In this document: one piece after another, positions 6,867-12,658 of the stretch
Layout of the letters: each line of letters starts with the position of its first letter
How positions within the stretch are numbered: the stretch's first letter is position 1
NCBI GenBank assembly: GCA_902766575.1
Contig: CACXED010000024.1
Coordinates: 1-14,689, forward strand
From: an uncultured Ruminococcus sp.
Lineage (GTDB): Bacteria > Bacillota > Clostridia > Oscillospirales > CAG-272
Length of the DNA stretch: 14,689 nt
Reading direction: 5' to 3'
Made by a program: the position numbers and the translations under genes
Notes under the pieces: model-generated
The model's database searches: none
The model's input: only the letters and a program-made list of their open reading frames with translations
Told to the model about the DNA's origin: nothing

Positions 6867-7408
6867 TCGCCGGCGAGCTTTATATCCTTTGCGTCAAGTT
6901 CGAAAGGAGTGTCTCGACCGAACATATTTGCGACGACAGTAACCTTTTTGAGGTCCTCGGAGATCTCCTTCAGCACGCCCTTTGTACCCTTGAGCGCGCC
7001 GTCCTTTATCTCGACCGTATCGCCGACCTTGTAGCTTACGACTTCCTTTGAGACGGGGACTTCGATGCCCATTGCGGCAACCTCCGCGTCGGTGAGGGGA
7101 GTCGGCTTGGATCCGGGACCCACAAAGCCTGTAACGCCGCTGATATTTCTGACGACGTGCCATGTTTCGTCAGTCATAACCATCTTTACAAGCACATAGC
7201 TCGGGTAGACCTTTTCCTCTACCTGTTTGCCGGTCTCGTCCGTATAGGTTTCCACGGGGACTCTGATGTCGACTATAACGTCGTGCAGCCCGCGGTTCTC
7301 TACGATTTTTTCAAGATTTGTCTTGACTTTGTTTTCGTAACCGGAGTAAGTGTGAGCGACATACCAGCGCTTTTCACCGGTTGCGTCGTACAGATCGTTG
7401 CTGTTCAT
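6863..7408 (-). CDS. nusG: Transcription termination/antitermination factor NusG
   Basis: NusG binds RNA polymerase during elongation, modulates pausing and termination, and can link polymerase to the ribosome. The 181-residue protein has the NGN domain (about 14-112: KRWYVAHTYSGYENKV, YPSYVLVKM, VRNISGVTGFVG) and a C-terminal KOW domain (about 127-154: VGDTVEIKDGALKGTKG). The start is set by CGGAG (7416-7420) 7 nt upstream. The secE stop is 14 nt upstream, the usual secE-nusG pairing. The length is standard and nothing is missing. Confidence 0.98.
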   Translation of the reverse strand: MNSNDLYDATGEKRWYVAHTYSGYENKVKTNLEKIVENRGLHDVIVDIRVPVETYTDETGKQVEEKVYPSYVLVKMVMTDETWHVVRNISGVTGFVGPGSKPTPLTDAEVAAMGIEVPVSKEVVSYKVGDTVEIKDGALKGTKGVLKEISEDLKKVTVVANMFGRDTPFELDAKDIKLAGE

Positions 7409-7422
7409 GCCTTGACTCCGTA

Positions 7423-7710
7423 TCAGATCAGATTACCGAGCGCGGTAATGCCCGAATTGAACACGAGGTCGAGGAGTCCGATGCAGACGCTTGTGACGAC
7501 GACGGCTACGGCTACGAGAACGAAGTTGTTGAGAGTCTGTTCCTTGGTCGCCCAGACGACCTTTTTGAGCTCGCTCTTGTACTCGCGGAAAAACTTTCCG
7601 ATTCTCTGACCGAGCGAAGGCTTTTTCTTTTCAGTCTTTTCGGCAGGCTTTTTATCTGCCTTGTCGGACTTTTCGACTGCGGTTTCTTCGGTCTTTTCGA
7701 TGTCAGCCAT
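7423..7710 (-). CDS. secE: Preprotein translocase subunit SecE
   Basis: SecE is the small membrane subunit that holds SecY together in the SecYEG channel. The 95-residue protein has a highly charged Lys/Glu-rich N-terminal extension (1-35), then the conserved amphipathic SecE segment (41-62, including SELKKVVWATKEQTLNN), and one transmembrane helix (about 63-82). Gram-positive SecE proteins are usually about 60-75 residues with one helix; the extra length is the charged tail. GGAGG precedes the start. rpmG ends 14 nt upstream and nusG starts 14 nt downstream. Confidence 0.96.
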   Translation of the reverse strand: MADIEKTEETAVEKSDKADKKPAEKTEKKKPSLGQRIGKFFREYKSELKKVVWATKEQTLNNFVLVAVAVVVTSVCIGLLDLVFNSGITALGNLI

Positions 7711-7724
7711 AGTTACCTCCGCTG

Positions 7725-7874
7725 TTACTTTGTTTCTTTGTGGAGCGTATGCTTGCGGCAGAATTTGCAGTACTTGTTCATTTCAAGTCTGTCGGGGTCA
7801 TTTTTCTTATTCTTGGTCGTGTCGTAGTTTCTCTGCTTGCATTCGCTGCACGCCAGTGTGATCTTAACTCTCAT
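7725..7874 (-). CDS. rpmG: Ribosomal protein L33 (bL33), zinc-binding form
   Basis: This small protein of the large subunit lies near the E site. I translated the 49-residue gene by hand; it starts MRVKITLACSECKQRNY and ends HTLHKETK. Two Cys pairs, Cys9/Cys12 and Cys36/Cys39, form the zinc ribbon, so this is the C+ form; many bacteria also carry a Cys-free paralogue used in zinc shortage. The ribosome site GGGAGGT (7881-7887) lies about 6 nt upstream. It is the first gene of rpmG-secE-nusG-rplK-rplA and has a leader of about 180 nt. A tRNA-Trp gene, often found between rpmG and secE in other Firmicutes, is absent. Confidence 0.95.
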   Translation of the reverse strand: MRVKITLACSECKQRNYDTTKNKKNDPDRLEMNKYCKFCRKHTLHKETK

Positions 7875-8055
7875 TTCGGCACCTCCCGATTGAATTATGC
7901 GGAGGAATAAATCCCGCGCATTTCTGTTCTATGGCCTGTCCGGGACTGACATGGCGACCCGTCAGGACACGTACCTCCCTCGGCAGGAGCGGAATTTTCT
8001 CTGCGGCTTCCCGCGGCAGGGACGGCGCAAAAAAAGAACCCTCCAACAGAGGTAC
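7875..8055 (-). ncRNA. Long structured 5' leader of the rpmG operon (candidate cis-regulatory RNA)
   Basis: From the expected start near 8053 to the rpmG ATG there are about 180 nt without a credible gene. GTACCTC (7971-7977 on plus) and GAGGTAC (8049-8055) are exact complements that could close a large multiloop. Inside and after it are GC-rich hairpins: CCTG-A-CGGG (7966-7958) with CCCG-GA-CAGG (7944-7935), and TGCG/CGCA (7920-7917 with 7901-7898) around a GGGA/TTCC inner stem, ending about 11 nt before the ribosome site. The strand next to the start could instead pair locally (CCTC/GAGG), followed by T7. I do not recognise a named RNA family; an L10-type leader was considered and not supported. 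The transcript start, and so the first bases of the long-range pair, is uncertain. Confidence 0.45.
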
Positions 8056-8059
8056 TATT

Positions 8060-8088
8060 ATTTTACCACGGAAAAAGCGTTTTGTCAA
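8060..8088 (-). promoter_or_regulatory. Sigma-A promoter of the rpmG-rplA operon
   Basis: On the minus strand, a perfect TTGACA (8083-8088) and TAAAAT (8060-8065) are separated by 17 bp. It is the only strong promoter upstream of rpmG and lies back to back with the abrB promoter, whose -35 starts 69 bp away. Confidence 0.9.
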
Positions 8089-8156
8089 GGGCTTTTTCAA
8101 AATTTCACCCGATTTTTTTAAGACTCGCGAGCTCCGAAAAAACTCCGCGTTTCCTC

Positions 8157-8185
8157 TTGACAAATCGGCTCCGATATGGTATACT
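8157..8185 (+). promoter_or_regulatory. Sigma-A promoter of the abrB-ABC cassette
   Basis: A perfect TTGACA (8157-8162) and TATACT (8180-8185) are separated by 17 bp. The start codon at 8228 gives a leader of about 35 nt. Confidence 0.9.
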
Positions 8186-8194
8186 TAGTTATAC
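8179..8194. promoter_or_regulatory. Inverted repeat over the abrB -10, candidate operator
   Basis: GTATA (8179-8183) and TATAC (8190-8194) are mirror arms around 6 bp. They cover the -10 box and the expected start site, so a bound protein would block polymerase. The AbrB-type protein encoded directly downstream is the obvious candidate (inference). The arms are short and AT-rich, so chance is possible. Confidence 0.4.
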
Positions 8195-8227
8195 AATTCA
8201 TACTTTTCATTCAAAGGAGTAACGGAA

Positions 8228-8458
8228 ATGGTAAAATCCCCTGACGGAAAGAAATTCGCCTGGACGGCGGTCGTCGGCGAAAAGGGACAGATCGTCATCC
8301 CAAAACAGGCGCGCGAGATCTTTGGCATCAAGCCCGGCGACACGCTGATGCTGCTCGGAGACATCGAGCGAGGGATCGCGATACCGCCGAAGTCGGCGTT
8401 TGACAAGCTCTCGTCGCAGATCTTCGGCGGTGAGGATAATAAGGAGGAGGAAGAATGA
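8228..8458 (+). CDS. AbrB/SpoVT-type DNA-binding regulator
   Basis: A 76-residue protein with one swapped-hairpin AbrB domain (about 13-52): VVGEKGQIVIPKQAREIFGIKPGDTL fits the family core GxxGRIvIPkxlRexlgIkpGD, with GQ in place of GR. It would bind DNA as a dimer. The tail (GGEDNKEEEE) is short and acidic. AAAGGAG (8213-8219) lies 8 nt before the start. Its stop overlaps the ATG of the ABC ATPase gene (ATGA at 8455-8458), so the two are translationally coupled. This order of AbrB regulator, ABC ATPase and ABC-2 permease recurs in clostridia, and the regulator probably controls its own cassette. The single domain and partner genes argue against a toxin-antitoxin antidote: no toxin gene is adjacent. 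Confidence 0.9.
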   Translation: MVKSPDGKKFAWTAVVGEKGQIVIPKQAREIFGIKPGDTLMLLGDIERGIAIPPKSAFDKLSSQIFGGEDNKEEEE

Positions 8459-9300
8459 CGCTCTGCGAGGTCAATAAGCTTTCAAAAAGCTATCCGTCGT
8501 TCAGGCTCGACGGCGTAAGCTTCAAAGTCTCGTCGGGCGAGATCGTCGGCTTCATCGGCAAGAACGGCGCGGGAAAATCCACGACGCTGAAGTCGATGCT
8601 CGGCTTTGTAAAGCCCGACTCGGGCGGCGCGAGCTTCTTCGGCAAGCCATTTATCGGAAACGAAACCGAAATCAAGCAGCGCGTCGGCTATGTCGCCGGC
8701 GGCGTGGATTACTACCAGAAGTCGAAGCTCGGCACGCTTATTGATACGACAAAACGCTTCTACCCAAACTGGGACGCCGAAGCCTGCCGACGCTGTCTCG
8801 AGCGCTTTGAGCTCGATATCCGCAAGACGCCCTCAGAGCTTTCGGCGGGGATGAAGGTCAAGCTCGCGCTGACCCTCGCGCTGTCGCACCGGGCCGAGCT
8901 GCTGATCCTCGACGAACCGACCAGCGGGCTCGATCCGGTCTCGCGCGACGAGCTTCTCGATATCTTCCTCTCGCTGCGGGACGAGGGCAAGGGGATATTG
9001 TTCTCGACGCACATAATCGCCGACCTCGAGCGCTGCGCCGACCGGATAATCTACATACGGCGCGGCAGAATCATCGCCGACAGTCTGCTCGGAGACTTTG
9101 AGCGCGGCTGGCGGATAGTCCGCTATTCGGAGCGTCCGGATATTTCCGGGCTCATCGGCGAGAGACGCGAGCGCGACGGCTTCTCGGCTCTGGTGAGAGC
9201 CGACGCGAGGCTCGGCGGGCTGTCGAACGAGCCGGCCTCGCTTGAGGAGATAATGCTGCATATCGAAAGGGGCGATCAGGATGAAGGCTCTGCTCTATAA
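8455..9300 (+). CDS. ABC transporter ATP-binding protein (ABC-2 type)
   Basis: This 281-residue protein is the cytoplasmic ATPase that would power the adjacent permease. Motifs: Walker A GKNGAGKST (35-43), signature LSAGM (129-133), Walker B LLILDE (149-154), D-loop SGLD (157-160) and switch His186 in FSTH. The Q-loop position reads VGYVAGGVDYYQ (77-88), where relatives usually have Gln, Glu or Asp soon after GYV; here it is Ala-Gly-Gly. The C-terminal 70 residues (about 210-281) are a small accessory region. The ATG overlaps the upstream stop and is preceded by GGAGGAGG (8443-8450). The gene overlaps the permease gene by 20 nt. The nearest described systems are YtrB- or bacitracin-type exporters; the substrate cannot be told from sequence. 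Confidence 0.93.
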   Translation: MTLCEVNKLSKSYPSFRLDGVSFKVSSGEIVGFIGKNGAGKSTTLKSMLGFVKPDSGGASFFGKPFIGNETEIKQRVGYVAGGVDYYQKSKLGTLIDTTKRFYPNWDAEACRRCLERFELDIRKTPSELSAGMKVKLALTLALSHRAELLILDEPTSGLDPVSRDELLDIFLSLRDEGKGILFSTHIIADLERCADRIIYIRRGRIIADSLLGDFERGWRIVRYSERPDISGLIGERRERDGFSALVRADARLGGLSNEPASLEEIMLHIERGDQDEGSAL

Positions 9301-9928
9301 GGAGCTGCGGCTCGCGATGCACCCGGCGGCGCTGATGTTCATCGCGCTGTCGGCGATGCTGTTGATACCGAACTATCCATATTATGTGATCTGCTTTTAC
9401 AGCTCGCTCGGACTGTTTTTCATCTGCCTTTCGGGACGGGAGAATCACGACATATTCTACTCGCTGACGCTGCCGGTTCCAAAGACCTCGGCGGTAACGG
9501 CGCGGATGCTGACCGCCGTACTGCTGCAAATCGCGCAGCTCTGCGCGGCGATACCCTTTGCAATTCTCCATGCAAAGCTCGGCATCGGCGGGAATCTCGT
9601 CGGGATCGACGCGAACACTGCGTTTTTCGGAAGCTCGCTCATAATGCTCGGGATATTCAATTTCGTCTTTTTCACGAGCTATTATAAGGCTCCGGAAAAG
9701 GTCGGAAAGGCGTTCCTGCTCGGCTCGGCGGCCGAGGCGATATATATGTGCGCGGCCGAGACGGCAGTCCACGCGATACCGTTCGCGCGGGATATGCTCG
9801 ACACGCCCGACCCGGAGAATCTGACCTGCAAGCTGATCCTGCTCGCCGTCGGAGCGCTTCTCTACTCGGCGCTGACCGCAGCCGCTCACCGGCGCGCGGC
9901 CGTGAGCTTTTCAAAAAAAGACATCTGA
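9281..9928 (+). CDS. ABC-2 family transporter permease
   Basis: A 215-residue integral membrane protein with about six hydrophobic helices, near 16-33, 35-50, 73-97, 115-138, 145-165 and 183-206. It starts with the amphipathic MKALLYKELRL segment typical of ABC-2 permeases, where the N-terminal helix lies on the membrane next to the ATPase. GAAAGGGG (9265-9272) lies 8 nt upstream, and the gene overlaps the ATPase gene by 20 nt, so expression is coupled. Only one permease is encoded, so the transporter is probably an ATPase homodimer with a permease homodimer. It ends close to a strong bidirectional terminator. The substrate is unknown; export of a peptide or lipid-active compound is a guess from related systems. 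Confidence 0.87.
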   Translation: MKALLYKELRLAMHPAALMFIALSAMLLIPNYPYYVICFYSSLGLFFICLSGRENHDIFYSLTLPVPKTSAVTARMLTAVLLQIAQLCAAIPFAILHAKLGIGGNLVGIDANTAFFGSSLIMLGIFNFVFFTSYYKAPEKVGKAFLLGSAAEAIYMCAAETAVHAIPFARDMLDTPDPENLTCKLILLAVGALLYSALTAAAHRRAAVSFSKKDI

Positions 9929-9940
9929 ATCCGAAAACGA

Positions 9941-9968
9941 AAAAGAGACGCCAAACGGCGTCTCTTTT
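9941..9968. terminator. Bidirectional terminator between the ABC permease and dnaI
   Basis: A perfect 12-bp stem (9941-9952 with 9957-9968) has a 4-nt AAAC loop, flanked by A-rich sequence on the left and TCTCTTTT on the right. The last base of the stem is the last base of the dnaI stop codon (9968-9970, minus), so the two convergent units end within a few bases of each other. Confidence 0.9.
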
Positions 9969-10939
9969 CAGCTCAGATTTTTCTTTATCCGCATATCCTC
10001 GCCAAAGAACATATACGACTCGAATTCGCCGTAGAGACGGCTTGTGACCCGGTCGTTGTAGCGCTCGCGCATCTCCTTTACGAGCAGGTTCGTGTTGATG
10101 ATCATCGGCGCGGAGTTGTTGAGTCGGGTGTTGATGAGATTGTACAGCACCGAGATCGTGAACTGATTCGTCAGCTCTGCGCCGAGGTCGTCGATTATCA
10201 GAAGATCGCAGGAATAGTAGCCCCGCTTGCGTTCGGAGGGCTCGGTCGAGCGTCCGAAGCGCTCCTGCTCAAAGTCGTTCAGGATATTCTGGAACGTGTC
10301 GTAGACGACGTCGTAGCCGCGCTCGATGACGACCTTGGCGATCGAGGTCGAGAGATGGGTCTTCCCGAGTCCGGTCGTTCCCATAAAAAGCAGATTCCTG
10401 CCGTTCCCCGCTTCAAAGGTGTCGGCGTAGCTCCGGCAGACCGAGAGGATTTTTTTCATATTCTCGTACTGTCTTTCGCTGCCGCGGCACTTTTCGAGGT
10501 CAAAGGTCTCAAAGCTCTGGGTCGCGATGAGCTTTCCGATGCCGGAGCTCTCGTATCCGGCGAGTATCAGCCGCTTTTTCAGACAGTCGCACATCTCGAC
10601 GCCGACATATCCGGTGTCGGAGCACTTGGGACACTCGTACTTCACCGACGAATAGTCGGCGGGATAGCCGTTGGCCTCGAGTATCTGAGCCCGCATTTTC
10701 CGGAGCTCCTCGTTCTCGGCGCGCAGACGGGCGATGCGGTCGTCAAGTCCCTCGCGCCCCTTGAGAGCTTCTCCGAGGATCCTCGGGCCGGTCTCGGCGA
10801 GCACCCTGTCGATCTGAGCGACCGTCTCGAACCTTTCGTGGAGCTCGTCGGCGCGTCGTTTCGCGGCGTCGCGGGCGCGCTGAGGCTTGCTCTCGTATTC
10901 CTCGCGGATCTTTCTGTAATTTTCGGGATTGTAGCCCAT
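9968..10939 (-). CDS. dnaI: DnaI/DnaC-like replicative helicase loader (AAA+ ATPase)
   Basis: Predicted cytosolic ATPase that loads the DnaB/DnaC-type replicative helicase. The 323-residue protein has an N-terminal helical, charged region (about 5-90, coiled-coil-like, for example REGLDDRIARLRAENEELRK), then a zinc site with Cys103, Cys106, Cys117 and Cys119 (CPKCSDTGY and CDC), as in B. subtilis DnaI. The AAA+ domain has Walker A GTTGLGKT (187-194), Walker B LLIIDD (246-251), a sensor-like INTN (281-284) and Arg297 in RVTSRL. An IS21 IstB protein was considered, but the zinc site, the DnaD-like neighbour and the lack of a transposase favour the chromosomal loader. AAAGGAG lies 6 nt upstream; the DnaD-like gene ends 24 nt before it. 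Confidence 0.92.
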   Translation of the reverse strand: MGYNPENYRKIREEYESKPQRARDAAKRRADELHERFETVAQIDRVLAETGPRILGEALKGREGLDDRIARLRAENEELRKMRAQILEANGYPADYSSVKYECPKCSDTGYVGVEMCDCLKKRLILAGYESSGIGKLIATQSFETFDLEKCRGSERQYENMKKILSVCRSYADTFEAGNGRNLLFMGTTGLGKTHLSTSIAKVVIERGYDVVYDTFQNILNDFEQERFGRSTEPSERKRGYYSCDLLIIDDLGAELTNQFTISVLYNLINTRLNNSAPMIINTNLLVKEMRERYNDRVTSRLYGEFESYMFFGEDMRIKKNLS

Positions 10940-10963
10940 GCCGGACTCCTTTCACTCTGTCGG

Positions 10964-11974
10964 TCAGCCTCCGTAGCTGCGCTTGAGGATAGCTTCCATG
11001 ATCTCGTCGGTCTGGAAGCCGGAGGGCTGACCCGCGACCGTCTGCATACCTCCGGCCGCCTCGGTCTTTTTCTTTTTGTAGGCCTCGAGCGAAGCGTCCA
11101 CGTCGGCGATCGTCGCAAGCCCCGACTTGTGCCAGTTTTCAAGCACCCGGTTTATGTAGTCGATGTTCGGCTCCTTTATCTTGTCGACCGTGATCTCCCA
11201 CGCGCGCTTTATCATGTCGACGCCGAATCTCCACTCCTCGAGCCAGCGGCTGAAGGTCTTTTTTTCCTTTGTGGTCAGCTCGCGGCCATCCGAGCCGGTC
11301 AGCCTGCGTATCTGCGAGAGGTCGTCGGCGAGCCGCTCCTTCCGCTTCAGATAGGCGTCGAGCGCCTCCGACGTGCATATCCCCTCGTCAAAGAGCGACA
11401 GAGCGGTTTTCTCGATGTACCTCAGCGACCTTTTGCCGTTGTCGGCGCAGTATTTGACAAGACAGCCGATGTAATCCGGCGTCAGGTTCAGATGGTCGTA
11501 GAGCGCGACTATCGCCTCCACATCGGCGGAGGTGAAGATCTTCCCGAGCAGCTGCTGACACATATCTATTATGTTCGGAAGCTCCTCGGAGGACGCGATG
11601 ATATCGGCGCACTCGCTCTCGGAGTACTGCGGCAGAGCTCCCGACTGGAGATGCTTTTTCGTCCCGGCTCCCGATTCCGGAGAAGCCTTGGCTTCGGCGT
11701 CTGCCGGAGCCTCTGCGGCAGTCCCGTCGAGCGTGATCACTCCCGCCTTTGCCCAGAAGGTCAGCGACTTTTCGAGCGCGCTTTTTGTGCAGTCGAGCCT
11801 TTTGCAGAGCTCCGACTTCAGCTCCTCCGGATCGCTCCGGAGCCTGTCCTCGGCCGCGGCGCAGATCAGCACCTTGAGATCAAAGCCGCCCGCTCCGGGC
11901 AGAGCGGCGAGCAGTCCCTCTCTCGGGAGAGAAAGGATACTGTCGCCCCATTCGAGCCTGAGCTTTGCGCTCAT
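10964..11974 (-). CDS. DnaD/DnaB-domain replication initiation protein
   Basis: This 336-residue protein is likely a primosome component that remodels origin DNA and recruits the helicase with the DnaI-like loader encoded next. An N-terminal winged-helix-like part (about 1-82: DLKVLICAAAEDRL, LDCTKSALEKSLTFWAKAGVITL) is followed by an Ala/Glu-rich linker (83-112). Two copies of the DnaD/DnaB2 domain then follow: about 120-210, with YIEKTALSLFDEGI at 186-199, and about 230-300, with YINRVLENWHKSGL at 273-286. The first copy has Phe195 in place of the usual Trp; the second keeps Trp281. The tail ends in a short helix (EIMEAILKRSYGG). Tandem copies resemble B. subtilis DnaB more than one-domain DnaD, so I leave the symbol open. 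Its ATG overlaps the rex stop by 4 nt (11971-11974). Confidence 0.88.
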   Translation of the reverse strand: MSAKLRLEWGDSILSLPREGLLAALPGAGGFDLKVLICAAAEDRLRSDPEELKSELCKRLDCTKSALEKSLTFWAKAGVITLDGTAAEAPADAEAKASPESGAGTKKHLQSGALPQYSESECADIIASSEELPNIIDMCQQLLGKIFTSADVEAIVALYDHLNLTPDYIGCLVKYCADNGKRSLRYIEKTALSLFDEGICTSEALDAYLKRKERLADDLSQIRRLTGSDGRELTTKEKKTFSRWLEEWRFGVDMIKRAWEITVDKIKEPNIDYINRVLENWHKSGLATIADVDASLEAYKKKKTEAAGGMQTVAGQPSGFQTDEIMEAILKRSYGG

Positions 11975-12642
11975 CGGTTCTCACCGTTCTTCCGGTTGAT
12001 CTCGTAGCAGAGCGTCATCAGCGAGTCGCCCATGTGTACGTTCTCAATGATAACGTCCGAGCCGGGAAGCTCGATCTCGCGGCTCGCAAAGTTCCAGATC
12101 CCCTTGACGCCGAGCGCAGAGAGCCTTTCGGCGGTTTCGCGCACGACCTCCTTGGGAGTGGTCAGCACCGCGATGTCGACCGGATTTTCGGAGGTGTATT
12201 TTTCAAGCGTATCCATCGACAGCACCGTATAGCCCGAGATCTCGGTGCCGATCACGTCGGGATCTACGTCAAAGAGAGCGGCGAGCTTGACTCCGCGCTT
12301 CTCGAAGATCGGACTCGACGCGAGCGCGCGCCCGAGATTGCCCGAGCCGATGATTACGGCGCTGTAGTTCTGCGTCACGCCGAGGATCTCGCTTATCTTG
12401 CCGTAGAGGTATTTTACGTTGTAGCCGTAGCCCTGCTGACCGAAGCCGCCGAAGCAGTTGAGATCCTGCCGTATCTGCGACGCGGTGACGTGCATCAGCT
12501 TTGAGAGCTCGCCCGAGGATATGCGCAGGATATCGTTGCGCAGAAGCTCGCGCAGGTAGCGGAAATAGCGCGGCAGGCGCTTTATTACGGCGGGAGAGAC
12601 CTCGTCGCGATTTCCCTCGCGCCTACTGCCGTCGGTTTTCAT
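11971..12642 (-). CDS. rex: Redox-sensing transcriptional repressor Rex
   Basis: A dimeric repressor that leaves DNA when NADH binds, and so reads the NADH/NAD+ ratio; in clostridia it controls fermentation and NADH-reoxidising genes. The 223 residues include a winged helix (about 15-88: VSPAVIKRLPRYFRYLREL, ISSGELSKLMHVTASQIRQD, FGGFGQQGYGYNV) and a Rossmann domain starting IIGSGNLGRAL (97-107), with the loop G99-x-G101-xx-G104 and the acidic Asp125 in LFDVDP. The C-terminal domain-swap helix is present (SLMTLCYEI). AAGGAGA lies 7 nt upstream. The dehydrogenase gene ends 16 nt before it, and the DnaD-like gene overlaps it. I saw no TTGTTAA-type Rex box in this window, so autoregulation is not shown. 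Confidence 0.97.
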   Translation of the reverse strand: MKTDGSRREGNRDEVSPAVIKRLPRYFRYLRELLRNDILRISSGELSKLMHVTASQIRQDLNCFGGFGQQGYGYNVKYLYGKISEILGVTQNYSAVIIGSGNLGRALASSPIFEKRGVKLAALFDVDPDVIGTEISGYTVLSMDTLEKYTSENPVDIAVLTTPKEVVRETAERLSALGVKGIWNFASREIELPGSDVIIENVHMGDSLMTLCYEINRKNGENR

Positions 12643-12658
12643 TTGCAGATTCTCCTTA

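Noticed and set aside
7875..8055. Assignment of the rpmG leader to the known L10 (rplJ) leader family
   Set aside because: CCTGCCGAGG near 7987-7978 looks somewhat like part of that leader, but I could not identify the rest of its conserved core and no rplJ follows, so I left the family open.
7864..8163. A 99-codon minus-strand frame running through the rpmG leader
   Set aside because: Its start lies upstream of the strong promoter at 8060-8088 and would not be transcribed from it. It overlaps the rpmG start and has no ribosome site or family features.
9968..10939. An IS21-type IstB gene as part of a mobile element
   Set aside because: IstB and DnaI/DnaC share an AAA+ core, but this protein has the zinc site, sits after a DnaD-like gene, and no IstA transposase or terminal repeats are present.
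10355..12007. A very long open frame on the plus strand (550 codons) opposite dnaI and the dnaD-like gene
   Set aside because: It runs antisense across two well-identified genes, has no recognisable domain and has no ribosome site. Long antisense frames arise here from the GC-rich third positions of the real genes.
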